From the NCBI RefSeq assembly GCF_002847285.1, contig NZ_CP025407.1:2234501-2298500 (forward strand): a DNA stretch of 64,000 bases, in the 5' to 3' direction. The notes beneath the pieces were generated by a model, which made no database searches, had not been told where the DNA came from, and saw only the letters and a list, made by a program, of their open reading frames with translations. The stretch is from Streptomyces sp. CMB-StM0423 (GTDB taxonomy: Bacteria; Actinomycetota; Actinomycetes; Streptomycetales; Streptomycetaceae). Both the position numbers and the translations under genes were made by a program. Below are positions 30,113 to 40,723 of the stretch, one piece after another (the first letter of the stretch is position 1; the number at the start of each line of letters is the position of its first letter).

Positions 30113-31486
30113 TCAATGTCCGGCCCGGCGCCAGCGCGAGCGCTCCCCCACGGCCGTGGAACCGCTGATGCCCGCCGGCACGAGTTCGTGCTCCTGTGAA
30201 TTCGGCGCACCATTCGTCCCGTTCGTCCCGTTCGCCGCAGCTCCGCCCGCCGGCGCCGGGTCGCCCTGCGGACCCGTACCGTCGCCCGGGCCCTCGCCGC
30301 CGGGGCCGTTGCCGGTGTCCCCGGGGCGCCGGTAGCGCGGCGGTACGAGCCTGTTGGCCCAGGACGGCGTCTTCGGGGCGAACCGCGGCAGCAGCAACAG
30401 CACCAGACCCGCGGCGCTCAACCCGACGGCCACCAGCACCACCCACACGTTGTCGGCCTGCACCGAGAACGCCACCATCCCGAACGCGACCAGCGCCGAG
30501 AAGAAGTACATGAGCAGCACGGCCCGCATGTGCGAGTGGCCCATCTCCAGCAGCCGGTGGTGCAGGTGCCCCCGGTCGGCCGCGAACGGCGACTGGCCGC
30601 GCCACGTGCGCCGGACGACGGCCAGCACCAGGTCAAGCATCGGGATCGCCAGGATCGTCAGCGGCAGCACCAGCGGGATGAACACCGGCACCGTCGAGCG
30701 CACCGCCTCCTTCTCGCTGCCCGCGAAGACCTTCAGCGCGTCCGGGTCCACCTGACCGGTGATGGAGATCGCCCCGGCGGCCAGCACCAGACCCAGCAGC
30801 ATCGATCCCGAGTCGCCCATGAAGATCCGCGCCGGGTGCACGTTGTGCGGCAGGAAGCCGACGCACATGCCCAGCAGCACGGCGGAGAAGAGCGCTGCGG
30901 GGGCGGCGGCCTCGATCCCGTAGCCGAACCAGATGCGGTACGCGTAGATGAAGAACGCCGCCGAGGCGATGCCCACCATGCCGGCGGCAAGACCGTCGAG
31001 GCCGTCCACGAAGTTGACGGCGTTGATCGAGATGACGACGAGCGCGACCGTCAGCAGCGTGCCCTGCATCGGCGTCAGCACCACCGTGCCCACGCCCGGG
31101 ACCGGGATCCACAGGATCGTGAGGCCCTGGAGCACCATGACGCCCGCGGCGATCATCTGCGCGCCGAGCTTGAGCAGGGCGTCCACGCCCCATTTGTCGT
31201 CCAGCACGCCGATCAGCCAGATCAGCGCGGCGCCGGACAGCAGCGCCTTGGGCTCGTTGAGCTCGAAGACCCGCTCGAAGGCTTGCAACTGCGACGCGAC
31301 CAGCAGCGCAGCGCACATCCCGCCGAACATGGCGATGCCGCCGAGTCTCGGCGTCGGCTCGCTGTGCACGTCACGGTCCCGGATTTCCGGCATCGCGCCG
31401 GCCGCGATCGCGAACTTCCGCACCGGGCCGGTCAGCAGATACGTGACAGCGGCTGCGATGCACAGCGTCAGCAGGTATTCACGCAC
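30113..31486 (-). CDS. Undecaprenyl-phosphate N-acetylglucosaminyl/hexosaminyl 1-phosphate transferase (WecA/TagO/MraY family)
   Basis: A 457-residue membrane enzyme with about eleven helices that transfers a sugar-1-phosphate from a UDP-sugar to undecaprenyl phosphate, starting teichoic acid or other wall glycopolymers. Family motifs: PTPRLGGIAMFGG, VLDDKWGVDAL, NAVNFVDGLDGLAAG and DRGHLHHRLLEMGHS. The C-terminal 80 or so residues are a low-complexity cytoplasmic tail (Gly/Pro, then TNGTNGAPN). GTG at 31486 has GGGGCAG before it. The 257 bases to the atp operon hold no gene. Confidence 0.88.
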   Translation of the reverse strand: MREYLLTLCIAAAVTYLLTGPVRKFAIAAGAMPEIRDRDVHSEPTPRLGGIAMFGGMCAALLVASQLQAFERVFELNEPKALLSGAALIWLIGVLDDKWGVDALLKLGAQMIAAGVMVLQGLTILWIPVPGVGTVVLTPMQGTLLTVALVVISINAVNFVDGLDGLAAGMVGIASAAFFIYAYRIWFGYGIEAAAPAALFSAVLLGMCVGFLPHNVHPARIFMGDSGSMLLGLVLAAGAISITGQVDPDALKVFAGSEKEAVRSTVPVFIPLVLPLTILAIPMLDLVLAVVRRTWRGQSPFAADRGHLHHRLLEMGHSHMRAVLLMYFFSALVAFGMVAFSVQADNVWVVLVAVGLSAAGLVLLLLPRFAPKTPSWANRLVPPRYRRPGDTGNGPGGEGPGDGTGPQGDPAPAGGAAANGTNGTNGAPNSQEHELVPAGISGSTAVGERSRWRRAGH

Positions 31487-31634
31487 AAGCTGCCCCAGAG
31501 GTTTCGCTGTTCCGTTCAGCCACACACATTAGCCCGCTCCCGGCCCTCCGTTCTCCGGGTACGGACGCAAGGCCCGTCCGGGCCCGTACAGAAATAGACC
31601 CCGCAGGTGCCCGACCGGTTGCATCCGGCCATCG

Positions 31635-32267
31635 TCAGGCGGCTGCCGGCACCCCTGTGAGCGCCGTCACCACCGGGTCCAGCGCCTGCCCGATCTCCTC
31701 GCCGATGCGGCGGAAGTACGGCACGGGCGCCCCGTACGGGTCGTACACCTCGTCCGCCGCCGGGCTGGGCGCCAGCAGCCAGCCGCGCAGCGCCGCCGCG
31801 GCCTGGACCAGCGCGTGCGCGCGCGCCACCGCCCCCTCGCGGGCCGGCGGCAGCGTGGCGGAATCTATGGCGCGTACCAGCCGGGCGAATTCCTTGAGCG
31901 TGAACGTGCGCAGCCCCGCGGAGTGGCCCATGGAGATCACCTGCGCCCGGTGGTCCCGGGTGGCGGTCAGCACCAGATCCGCCCGGATCACGTGCTCGTC
32001 GCGCAGCTCCCGGGCCGCGAACCCGTCCGGGTCCGCCCCCGACTCCCGCAGCACCGTCGCCGCGTGCGCCTCCATCGGCGCGCCCTCGTGCCCCCAGGTG
32101 CCCGCGCTCTCCACCGCGATGCCCGCCGCGGGCCGCGGGCCGAGGCGCACGTCGAGGGCATGCCGCGTCAGCCGCTCGGTGATCGGCGAGCGGCAGACGT
32201 TGCCGGTGCTGACGTGGAGGATCCGGAATCCCTGTATGTCCCCCGTGCGCCCTTCGGGCGGGGTCAA
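31635..32267 (-). CDS. Low-molecular-weight protein tyrosine phosphatase
   Basis: A 210-residue phosphatase. The active-site loop is a variant of CX5R: STGNVCRSPITE holds the Cys and Arg in NVCRSP form, with the general-acid Asp in YDPYGAP close to the C-terminus. Such enzymes often act on tyrosine kinases of wall-polymer synthesis, which fits the adjacent WecA-type gene. The start is a TTG at 32267 that overlaps the stop of the Sua5 gene (TTGA), so translation is coupled. The Cys sits later in the loop than in the textbook CLGNICRSP, so activity deserves a check. Confidence 0.8.
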   Translation of the reverse strand: MTPPEGRTGDIQGFRILHVSTGNVCRSPITERLTRHALDVRLGPRPAAGIAVESAGTWGHEGAPMEAHAATVLRESGADPDGFAARELRDEHVIRADLVLTATRDHRAQVISMGHSAGLRTFTLKEFARLVRAIDSATLPPAREGAVARAHALVQAAAALRGWLLAPSPAADEVYDPYGAPVPYFRRIGEEIGQALDPVVTALTGVPAAA

Positions 32268-32911
32268 CTGGCGACCTCGAGCCCGCCTGCGACCTCGCGC
32301 AGTTGCTCCGCGGTCACCGCGCCCTCGCGCAGCAGCACCGGCGTGCGGCCGGTGATGTCCACGATCGAGGACGGCACCGCGGCCGGCGTCGGGCCGCCGT
32401 CGAGATAGACCGAGACCGACTCCCCCAGCATCTCCTGGGCGGCGTCGCAGTCCTGCGGGGCGGGGTGGCCGGTGAGGTTGGCGCTGGAGACGGCCATCGG
32501 GCCGACCTCCTTGAGCAGTTCGAGCGCCACCGGGTGCAGCGGCATCCGCACCGCCACCGTCCCGCGGGTCTCGCCCAGGTCCCAGGTGAGCGACGGCTGG
32601 TGCTTGGCGACGACGGTCAACGCGCCCGGCCAGAAGGCGTCGATCAGCTCCCATGCCTCCTCGCTGAGGTCCTTGACGAGCCCGTGCAGCGTGTTCGGCG
32701 AGCCGATGAGCACCGGGGTGGGCATGCTGCGCCCGCGGCCCTTGGCGTCCAGCAGCGCCGCCACCGCCTCGTCGGCGAAGGCGTCGGCGCCGATGCCGTA
32801 GACCGTGTCGGTGGGCAGGACGACCAGCTCGCCGCGGCGGACTGCGGACGCGGCCTCGCGCAGCCCGGTCCTGCGATCGGCCGCATCGCTGCAGTCGTAG
32901 CGCCGTGCCAT
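32264..32911 (-). CDS. L-threonylcarbamoyladenylate synthase (Sua5/YwlC/TsaC family)
   Basis: A 215-residue enzyme that makes threonylcarbamoyl-AMP for the t6A37 modification of ANN-reading tRNAs. The motifs LPTDTVYGIGADAF and KGRGRSMPTPVLIGS are clear, followed by AVSSANLTGHPAP. The length corresponds to the short form without the Sua5 C-terminal domain. It is 13 bases downstream of prmC, in the usual prfA-prmC-sua5 order. Confidence 0.93.
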   Translation of the reverse strand: MARRYDCSDAADRRTGLREAASAVRRGELVVLPTDTVYGIGADAFADEAVAALLDAKGRGRSMPTPVLIGSPNTLHGLVKDLSEEAWELIDAFWPGALTVVAKHQPSLTWDLGETRGTVAVRMPLHPVALELLKEVGPMAVSSANLTGHPAPQDCDAAQEMLGESVSVYLDGGPTPAAVPSSIVDITGRTPVLLREGAVTAEQLREVAGGLEVAS

Positions 32912-32924
32912 GTCAATCTCCTTC

Positions 32925-33782
32925 TCAGGTACGGACCCTGCGGGCGGTCGCGAATCGAGGCCGGTTGTTGAGGTCGGGGTGGTCGGCGGCGTCCGCCCAG
33001 CCGCGTTCCTCGGTGAAGAGCCACGGCACCTGGCCGCCCTGGGTGTCGGCGTGCTCGACGACCAGCACCCCGCCGGGGCGCAGCAGCCGCCGGGCCGCGA
33101 CCTCCAGACCGCGGATGAGGTCGAGGCCGTCCTCGCCCGAGAAGAGCGCGGCCTGCGGGTCGTGGTCGCGGGCTTCGGGGGCGACTTGCTCCCACTCGGT
33201 CAGCGGGATGTAGGGCGGGTTGCTGATGACCAGGTCGACCTGGCCGTTCAGCTCCGGCAGCGCGGTGCGCGCGTCTCCATGGTGCAGCACGACCCGGGCG
33301 CCGCCGTCGTTGTGCGCGGCGTTCTTGCGCGCCCAGTTGAGCGCCGTCTCCTCCAGCTCGACCGCGTGCACGGCGGCCCGCGGCACCTCCTGCGCCATGG
33401 CCAGCGCGATGGCGCCGGACCCGGTGCACAGGTCGACGATCAGCGGCTCGACGACGTCCATGGCGCGGACGGCCGCTATGGCCCAGTCCACCACGGACTC
33501 GGTCTCCGGCCGGGGCACGAAGACGCCGGGGCCGACCTGGAGTTCCAGATAGCGGAAGTAGGCGACGCCGGTGATGTGCTGCAGCGGCTCGCGGGCCTCG
33601 CGGCGGGCGACGGCCTCCCAGTAGCGGGCGTCGAAGTCGGCGTCGGCGACGCGGTGCAGCTCGCCGCGGGGCACGCCGTGCACGTACGCCGCCAGCTCCT
33701 CCGCGTCGAACCGCGGGGAGGGCACGCCGGCGTCGGCGAGCCGCCGCGTGGCCTGTGCCACTTCGACGAGCAGCAGGTTCAC
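32925..33782 (-). CDS. prmC: Release factor glutamine N5-methyltransferase
   Basis: A 285-residue SAM methyltransferase that methylates the Gln of the GGQ motif in release factors. The substrate-binding NPPY is in VISNPPYIP and the SAM loop is DLCTGSGAIALAMA. It follows prfA, its substrate's gene, by 37 bases. The ATG at 33782 gives the conserved MNLLLVEVAQATRRLADAGV start. Confidence 0.95.
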   Translation of the reverse strand: MNLLLVEVAQATRRLADAGVPSPRFDAEELAAYVHGVPRGELHRVADADFDARYWEAVARREAREPLQHITGVAYFRYLELQVGPGVFVPRPETESVVDWAIAAVRAMDVVEPLIVDLCTGSGAIALAMAQEVPRAAVHAVELEETALNWARKNAAHNDGGARVVLHHGDARTALPELNGQVDLVISNPPYIPLTEWEQVAPEARDHDPQAALFSGEDGLDLIRGLEVAARRLLRPGGVLVVEHADTQGGQVPWLFTEERGWADAADHPDLNNRPRFATARRVRT

Positions 33783-33819
33783 GTTCCCTCCGGTCCCTCG
33801 GCCGTATCCCGTGCGGTGC

Positions 33820-34908
<1,089 letters not shown>

Positions 34909-34972
34909 CGTGGGGCGCTCCGTAGGGGGAAGTAGCAGGACCGGGGGCGGGCGGCCGGACGGGACGAAAAAC

Positions 34973-35020
34973 GTGCGCCGGCCCGGTCCGCCCCTCTTCG
35001 GGGCGGCCGGCCCGGCGCAC
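34973..35020 (-). terminator. Terminator after rpmE
   Basis: A long GC stem runs from GTGCGCCGG (34973) to CCCGGCGCAC (ending 35020), with a TCTTC loop flanked by CCGCCCC/GGGGCGG. It lies nine bases after the rpmE stop and before prfA. Confidence 0.75.
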
Positions 35021-35029
35021 GCGGACGGG

Positions 35030-35251
35030 CTACTTCTTCGCCGCGGCCTGCTTGCCGAAGCGGGCCTCGAAGCGGGCCACGCGGCCACCGGTGTCGAGGA
35101 TCTTCTGCTTGCCCGTGTAGAACGGGTGGCACGCGGAGCAGATGTCCGCGCGGATGGTGCCGGAGGTGACGGTGCTCCGGGTGGTGAAGGAGTTACCACA
35201 GGTGCAGCTCACCTGGGTCTCCACGTACTCCGGGTGGATGTCGCGCTTCAA
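35030..35251 (-). CDS. rpmE: 50S ribosomal protein L31, zinc-binding type
   Basis: A 73-residue protein starting [16 protein letters not shown]. The four Cys of the zinc form are present (Cys16 and Cys18, then [10 protein letters not shown]), so this is the C+ paralogue. In Streptomyces the zinc-free L31 is Zur-controlled and replaces this one when zinc is short. It ends KQAAAKK. Confidence 0.97.
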   Translation of the reverse strand: MKRDIHPEYVETQVSCTCGNSFTTRSTVTSGTIRADICSACHPFYTGKQKILDTGGRVARFEARFGKQAAAKK

Positions 35252-35460
35252 GGGATTCTCCTAGGTTCGGGAGGGCTCCGGGTCGATCGGCGGGATGCGT
35301 CACGTGAACCGGGGCCGACGTACCAGTCTACGAGGACCGGTCGTGCTCGCCAAAACGGGTCCCGGGCCTGCTTTATTCCACGCCCCGCGCCGCGGGGGTG
35401 GCGGCCCGCCGGCTTCGCGGAGGGCGCGGGAACGGGTCCGCGGGCGCTCACGCTCCGGGG

Positions 35461-36606
35461 TCAGTCCGCCGCGGCCTGTGCACCGCCGCCGGGCGCGACC
35501 TCCTCCAGGCCGTCGCCGCCGGCCGGCGGGGCGGCGACCACGTCACGCTCGCCCTGCCCGCCCGCGTTCCCCTTCTGCGCGGACTTCGGTATCGGCCGGT
35601 CCTCCCGCAGCGCCTTCCAGACCTGCGCGGACTCCTTCTCCATCGGCACCACGCGGTTGCTGTCCTGCTTGTCGGCCGTCACCGGCAGGGTCACCATCTT
35701 CATGTCGTTCGGGCCTATGTCGCCCAGGCTCTCGGCCAGCCGGCGCAGCTTGTTCACCGTGCCGAGACCGTCGTCCGTGGTGATCGACTTGGTGGCGGTG
35801 TCGGCCAGCCCGATGAGCTTCGCGGGGCTGGTCAGCAGGTCGACCTGGTCGACCTGCTGCACCAGCGCCTTGACGAACACCTGCTGCAGCTCTATCCGGC
35901 CCAGGTCGCTGCCGTCGCCGACGCCCTTGCGGGTACGGACCAGCCCGAGCGCCTGCTCGCCGTCCAGGGTGTGGGTGCCGGCCTTGAGGTCGAGGTGGCT
36001 GTCGGGGTCGTCGATGTCCTGGCGGGTGGTGATCTCCACCCCGCCGAGCTGGTTGATGAGCCGCTTGAAGCCGCTGAAGTCGACCTCGACGAAGTGGTCC
36101 ATGCGCACCCCGGTCATCTTCTCCACGGTCTTGACCGTGCAGGCCGGGCCGCCGACGGAGTACGACTCGTTGAACATCGCGCGCTTCGCGGCGGGGGCGG
36201 TGTCGCCGTCGTCGCGGCTGCACTCGGGGCGGTCGACGAGGGTGTCGCGGGGGATGCTGACGACGCTGGCGCGCTTCCGGTCCTCGTAGACGTGCACGAT
36301 CATCGCGGTGTCGGAGCGGGCGCCGCCGCCGCGGCCGTATTTGGCATTGTCGCCGGCCCGGGAGTCGGAGCCGAGGACGAGGATGTCCGTGGAGCCGTTC
36401 GGCAGGTCCTCCGGCCGGTCGCCGCCGAGCTTGGCGTCGAGGTCGACGCTGGACAGATTTCCGTTGAAACGGAAGTAGAGGTACGTGAAGCCGGCCCCGC
36501 CGAGGACCATCACCCCGACGAGCGTCCAGACCGCCACGAGGACCGCCTTGCGGCGGCGGCTGCGCGGCCGGTGGCCGGGATCCCCGACGTCGTACGGTTC
36601 CGTCAT
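35461..36606 (-). CDS. LytR-CpsA-Psr (LCP) family cell-wall ligase
   Basis: A 381-residue type II membrane protein: cytoplasmic basic start (SRRRKAVL), one membrane helix (about 21-44), then the external LCP domain with DILVLGSDSRAGD, SDTAMIVHVYED and SIPRDTLVDRPEC. LCP enzymes attach wall teichoic acid or arabinogalactan-like polymers to peptidoglycan, using the lipid-linked chain. The C-terminal 30 or so residues are low-complexity. It sits between rpmE and rho, with the rho terminator separating it from rho. Confidence 0.9.
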   Translation of the reverse strand: MTEPYDVGDPGHRPRSRRRKAVLVAVWTLVGVMVLGGAGFTYLYFRFNGNLSSVDLDAKLGGDRPEDLPNGSTDILVLGSDSRAGDNAKYGRGGGARSDTAMIVHVYEDRKRASVVSIPRDTLVDRPECSRDDGDTAPAAKRAMFNESYSVGGPACTVKTVEKMTGVRMDHFVEVDFSGFKRLINQLGGVEITTRQDIDDPDSHLDLKAGTHTLDGEQALGLVRTRKGVGDGSDLGRIELQQVFVKALVQQVDQVDLLTSPAKLIGLADTATKSITTDDGLGTVNKLRRLAESLGDIGPNDMKMVTLPVTADKQDSNRVVPMEKESAQVWKALREDRPIPKSAQKGNAGGQGERDVVAAPPAGGDGLEEVAPGGGAQAAAD

Positions 36607-36720
36607 CGGCTCCTCACCTCAGCCGGTCAGGTCCCTGGTTCACCGCGGGTCAATCCGAACTTTTCCCCACATTCCCCGACAGGGATCACCTAAAAGGGTT
36701 ACACACGTACTGCTGAACGC

Positions 36721-36757
36721 GCAAAAGCCTCCCCTCGTTCCAAGGGGAGGCTTTTGC
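36721..36757 (-). terminator. Intrinsic terminator after rho
   Basis: GCAAAAGCCTCCCCT (36721-36735) and AGGGGAGGCTTTTGC (36743-36757) form a perfect 15-bp stem with a CGTTCCA loop and U-rich flanks. It is unusually classical for this genome and notable for following the gene of the alternative termination factor. Confidence 0.85.
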
Positions 36758-36813
36758 CTACGAAAACTGCCCGACCTGCACCGGTTCGCGTGGAACCGGC
36801 GCCGGGTTGCGCG

Positions 36814-38796
36814 TCAGTCGCCGTTGGGCGTGGGCGTGGTCTTCTGGATCTGGAGCAGGAACTCCGCGTTGCTCTTGGTCTGCTTCATCTTGTCCAGCAG
36901 CAGCTCCATGGCCTGCTGCTGGTCCAGCGCGTGGAGCACCCGGCGGAGCTTCCAGACGATGGCCAGCTCGTCGCTGCCCATCAGGATCTCCTCCTTGCGG
37001 GTACCGGAGGCGTCCACGTCGACCGCGGGGAAGATGCGCTTGTCCGAGAGCTTGCGGTCGAGCCGCAGCTCCATGTTGCCGGTGCCCTTGAACTCCTCGA
37101 AGATCACCTCGTCCATCCGCGAGCCGGTCTCGACCAGCGCGGTGGCCAGGATGGTCAGCGAGCCGCCGTCCTCGATGTTGCGCGCGGCGCCGAAGAACTT
37201 CTTCGGCGGGTAGAGCGCCGTGGAGTCCACGCCGCCGGACAGGATCCGGCCGGAGGCGGGCGCCGCCAGGTTGTACGCGCGGCCGAGACGGGTGATCGAG
37301 TCGAGCAGCACGACGACGTCGTGGCCCAGCTCGACGAGCCGCTTGGCCCGCTCGATGGACAGCTCGGCGACCGTGGTGTGGTCCTCCGCCGGGCGGTCGA
37401 AGGTCGAGGAGATGACCTCGCCCTTCACCGACCGCTGCATGTCGGTGACCTCCTCGGGCCGCTCGTCGACGAGGACGACCATGAGGTGGCACTCGGGGTT
37501 GTTCGTGGTGATCGCGTTGGCGATCGACTGCAGGATCATCGTCTTGCCGGTCTTCGGCGGCGCCACGATCAGCCCGCGCTGCCCCTTGCCGATGGGCGAG
37601 ACCAGGTCGATGATCCGCGGCGTCAGCGCGCCCGGGTCGCTCTCCAGGCGCAGCCTGTCCTGCGGGTAGAGCGGGGTGAGCTTGCCGAACTCCTCCCGGC
37701 CGCGGCTCTGTTCAGGACCCTCGCCGTTGACCGAGTCGAGCCGGACGAGCGCGTTGAACTTCTCCCGGCGCTCGCCGTCGCGCGGCTGGCGCACCGCGCC
37801 CGTGACGTGGTCGCCCTTGCGCAGGCCGTTCTTGCGCACCTGGGCCAGCGAGACGTACACGTCATTGGGGCCCGGCAGGTAGCCGGAGGTGCGGACGAAG
37901 GCGTAGTTGTCGAGGATGTCGAGGATGCCCGCGACCGGGATCAGGACGTCGTCCTCGGCGATCTGCGGCTCGCTGTAGTCCTCGCGGCCGCCGCGGCGCC
38001 CGCGCCGGTCGCGGTAGCGGCCCCTGCGGCCGCGCCGGCCGCCGTCGAAGTCGTCGTCCTGCTGCTGTTGCTGCTGCTGCCGGCCGCCGCCCTGGCTCTG
38101 CTGGCCGCCGCCACCGCCCTGGCCGCCGCCGTCGTCGCCCTTGTTGCGGCGGTTCTGCCGGTCGCGGCGCCCGCCCTGCCGGTCGCCGCCGCCCTGGCGG
38201 TCGCCCTTCTGCCGGCCGCCGTCGCCGGACTGCTTGGCGTCGCCGCCCTTCTCGGACTTGTCGGCCTTCTCGGCCTTCTCCGCCTTGTCGGCCCGGTCGG
38301 CCTTCTCGCCGCCGTTCTGCTCGGCGCCGGTGTCCTGCACCTTGACGGGCTGGCCGGGAATGTCGATCCGCGAGTCGCCGTCGTCCTTGCGGCCGTCGCC
38401 CTCGGCCTGCTCGGCCGCGTCGGTACGGGCCCGGGAGGTGGCCCGGCGCTTCGGCCGCGCCGCGCCGCCGTCGGCCTGGGCGTCCTTGCCCGCCTTGTCG
38501 GCGGCCTTCTCGGCCTTGGCCTCGGCGGGCTTGCCGCCGTCGGCGCCCTGCCTCTCCTTGATCACCTCGATGAGCTGGCTCTTGCGCATCCGAGCAGTGC
38601 CCCGGATCCCGAGGCCGGATGCGATCTGCTGGAGCTCCGCCAGGACCATGCCCTCCAGGCCGGCGCCGCGACGGCGCCTGGTCGAACCGGCGGTGGTTGC
38701 GGGAGCTGCCCCAGTCTCCTGCTGGGAGGCACCCCCAGAAGCTGGGCTGGCGGCGTTCTCTGCGTTGACGCCCATCAGATCGGTGGTGTCGCTCAC
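36814..38796 (-). CDS. rho: Transcription termination factor Rho, actinobacterial long form
   Basis: A 660-residue hexameric RNA helicase. The N-terminal Rho-N fold ([20 protein letters not shown]) is followed by an insertion of some 220 residues of low complexity: Ala/Lys/Glu/Asp-rich, then [18 protein letters not shown] with a Gln run, typical of high-GC Rho proteins and adding RNA affinity. The cold-shock-like RNA domain ([20 protein letters not shown]) and the ATPase domain ([26 protein letters not shown]) complete it. The start is ATG at 38796. Confidence 0.96.
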   Translation of the reverse strand: MSDTTDLMGVNAENAASPASGGASQQETGAAPATTAGSTRRRRGAGLEGMVLAELQQIASGLGIRGTARMRKSQLIEVIKERQGADGGKPAEAKAEKAADKAGKDAQADGGAARPKRRATSRARTDAAEQAEGDGRKDDGDSRIDIPGQPVKVQDTGAEQNGGEKADRADKAEKAEKADKSEKGGDAKQSGDGGRQKGDRQGGGDRQGGRRDRQNRRNKGDDGGGQGGGGGQQSQGGGRQQQQQQQDDDFDGGRRGRRGRYRDRRGRRGGREDYSEPQIAEDDVLIPVAGILDILDNYAFVRTSGYLPGPNDVYVSLAQVRKNGLRKGDHVTGAVRQPRDGERREKFNALVRLDSVNGEGPEQSRGREEFGKLTPLYPQDRLRLESDPGALTPRIIDLVSPIGKGQRGLIVAPPKTGKTMILQSIANAITTNNPECHLMVVLVDERPEEVTDMQRSVKGEVISSTFDRPAEDHTTVAELSIERAKRLVELGHDVVVLLDSITRLGRAYNLAAPASGRILSGGVDSTALYPPKKFFGAARNIEDGGSLTILATALVETGSRMDEVIFEEFKGTGNMELRLDRKLSDKRIFPAVDVDASGTRKEEILMGSDELAIVWKLRRVLHALDQQQAMELLLDKMKQTKSNAEFLLQIQKTTPTPNGD

Positions 38797-39342
38797 GAAG
38801 GGTCCTTCCCTGGAGCGGTGCGTCGGCCTGTCTGGCTCGGCGACCGGTCGTGCTCTCCGGCTGCGGCCCGTGCGTTAGCGTCCGCGGGTCCGCGTCGGTG
38901 CGGTGGTCCGCCGTACGGCGGTGAAGACTGTGCAGGGTCGGCATGCTGAGGGCGCGAGGCACTCGGGTGGGTGTCACGCACGACAGCGGTGCCGATTCGG
39001 GAGCGTCACTGCACCGGCAGGCTGCTCAGGCAATGTGGAAGGCTCCCGGAAGAAAGGCTGCCCCGCTGGGGAATTCCCCTTGTGGGACCTGCCCCCGGGC
39101 CCTGCGGCCCGGAGAGACCCCAGCACACAGCACGGCCGTGTGGAACCTACGACTGGAGTGCGCTGGTGCTGCCTTGAGGTTAACACTATCGGATCCTGCA
39201 GACATTCCCCCTCTCCCGGCGCCGAGGGCCGGTTCCGTGTTGTGCGGCCGGTGGTGCGGCGTCGTGTGCGGGCGGTCCGCGCGGGCCCGCTGACCTGCGC
39301 GTGGTGCCCGCGTAAGGCGTGTGGCACGGCCGCCGCGGTCCG
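38797..39342 (-). promoter_or_regulatory. Long rho upstream region (no gene)
   Basis: These 546 bases between thrB and rho hold no credible gene. On the rho strand there is a possible -10 (TAGTGT in GATAGTGTTAACC, near 39187), which would give a leader of almost 400 bases. That leader contains purine/pyrimidine-skewed stretches and a GC hairpin around CCGGGCCGCAGGGCCCGG. rho genes are commonly autoregulated through a long leader; here this is an inference. Confidence 0.4.
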
Positions 39343-40314
39343 TCAGGCCAGCGGCAGCACGCTCGCCCCCTCCCGGTCGAGGGCCAGCCTGTTGGCCGCC
39401 CAGCCCTCGCCCGCCGAACGGGCGACCTTCTCGGCCGCGCCGTCCTCGGCGAACGCCAGCACCGTCGGCCCCGCGCCGGAGATCACCGCGGGCACGCCGT
39501 CCGCGCGCAGCCGGGCCACCAGCGCCGTGCTCTCCGGCATCGCGGGCGCCCGGTAGTCCTGGTGCAGCCGGTCCTCGGTGGCGGTGAGCAGCAACTCGGG
39601 GCGCCTGGTCAGTGCCTCGACGAAGAGCGCCGCGCGGGCGGCGGTCAGCGCCGCGTCGGCGTGCGGCACCGTACGGGGCAGCAGGCCGCGGGCCTCCGCG
39701 GTGGACAGCGGGTTGCCGGGCACGAACACCACCGGCACCACGCCCCCGGCCGGCTCCAGCCGGATGGCCCGTACCGCCGCGGGGGCGTCCCCGGGGGCCG
39801 TGCCCGCGCCGCCCGTGCCGTCGTCCGTCCAGGCCAGCGTGAACCCGCCGAGCAGGCACGCCGCGACGTTGTCGGGGTGGCCCTCCAGCTCCGTCGCCAG
39901 CTCCAGGAGCGCCGCCCGCTCCGGGGCGTCCAGGACACCCGACCGCTCGGCGCCGCCTATCGTCACCGCCCGCGCCGCGATGATGCCGGCGCAGATCGCC
40001 GCGGCGGAGGAACCGAGCCCGCGGCCGTGTGGAATGCGGTTGGCGCACACCACTTCGAGGCCCCGCGGCTGCCCGCCCAGCGCCTCGAAGGCGCTGCGCA
40101 TGGCCCGTACGAGCAGGTGGGACTCGTCCCGCGGCAGGTTCTCCGCGCCCTCGCCGGCGATGTCGACGTGCAGCCCGGACTCGGCGACCCGGACGACCAC
40201 GTCGTCGTACAGCCCGAGGGCGAGGCCGAACGTGTCGAAGCCGGGGCCGAGGTTGGCGCTGGTCGCCGGCACACGGATGCGTACGGGCGCGGCGCGGAAG
40301 GCTGGACCGGCCAT
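39343..40314 (-). CDS. thrB: Homoserine kinase
   Basis: A 323-residue GHMP kinase making O-phosphohomoserine. The N-terminal VPATSANLGPGFDTFGLALG, the ATP loop IPHGRGLGSSAAAICAG and the C-terminal ISGAGPTVLAF are all present. The ATG at 40314 is used (MAGPAFRAAPVRIRVP). It is the last of the hom-thrC-thrB series but is separated from thrC by 409 bases. Confidence 0.95.
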   Translation of the reverse strand: MAGPAFRAAPVRIRVPATSANLGPGFDTFGLALGLYDDVVVRVAESGLHVDIAGEGAENLPRDESHLLVRAMRSAFEALGGQPRGLEVVCANRIPHGRGLGSSAAAICAGIIAARAVTIGGAERSGVLDAPERAALLELATELEGHPDNVAACLLGGFTLAWTDDGTGGAGTAPGDAPAAVRAIRLEPAGGVVPVVFVPGNPLSTAEARGLLPRTVPHADAALTAARAALFVEALTRRPELLLTATEDRLHQDYRAPAMPESTALVARLRADGVPAVISGAGPTVLAFAEDGAAEKVARSAGEGWAANRLALDREGASVLPLA

Positions 40315-40723
40315 CGCTTGCGTGACTCTCCTTGTGACTCTCACCCGGTCTCCCGGGCGGTGGGGGAAATCAGCTCGGTTACGACTGTGCCCGACCGGCG
40401 CCCCCGCGGCACGCCGTGCGCGCGCGGAGGGGCGGTGCGGACGACATGCGGAAGGGGGTGCCCGGGACACTCGACCGGCGGGCTCAACGCCAGCTTATCG
40501 AAGGTGGGTTCCCCTGCGACATAGGGCGCACAGGAGGCGCTCGATGCGCGGCCCGCGCACGTCCCCGGCGCACGGCGGACGCACCGGTACGGCGCGCGCC
40601 CCAGGACCTCGTCGTACGGCCGTCTGCCCAGGCCGGACGGGCTGCCACCGGTGCTGTACGCCGGTGCGCCCGTGCCGTACGCGGGTATGCAGGGCCCGTG
40701 CGCCGGCCGCGGGTGCGCCCCGG
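40315..40723 (-). other. 409-base gap between thrC and thrB with no recognised gene
   Basis: No ORF on either strand shows coding character with a ribosome site. Part of the sequence (about 40,640-40,710) consists of irregular repeats of GTACGC/GGTGCGCCCGTGC type. An intergenic space of this size inside what is usually a compact hom-thrC-thrB cluster may hold a promoter for thrB. Confidence 0.4.

Noticed and set aside
38698..38760. GGGGGTGCCTCCC-type repeat near the rho start as a mobile insertion
   Set aside because: It lies in frame in the variable N-terminal part of rho and may simply encode the low-complexity ASP/GGA stretch; one copy is not enough to call an element.
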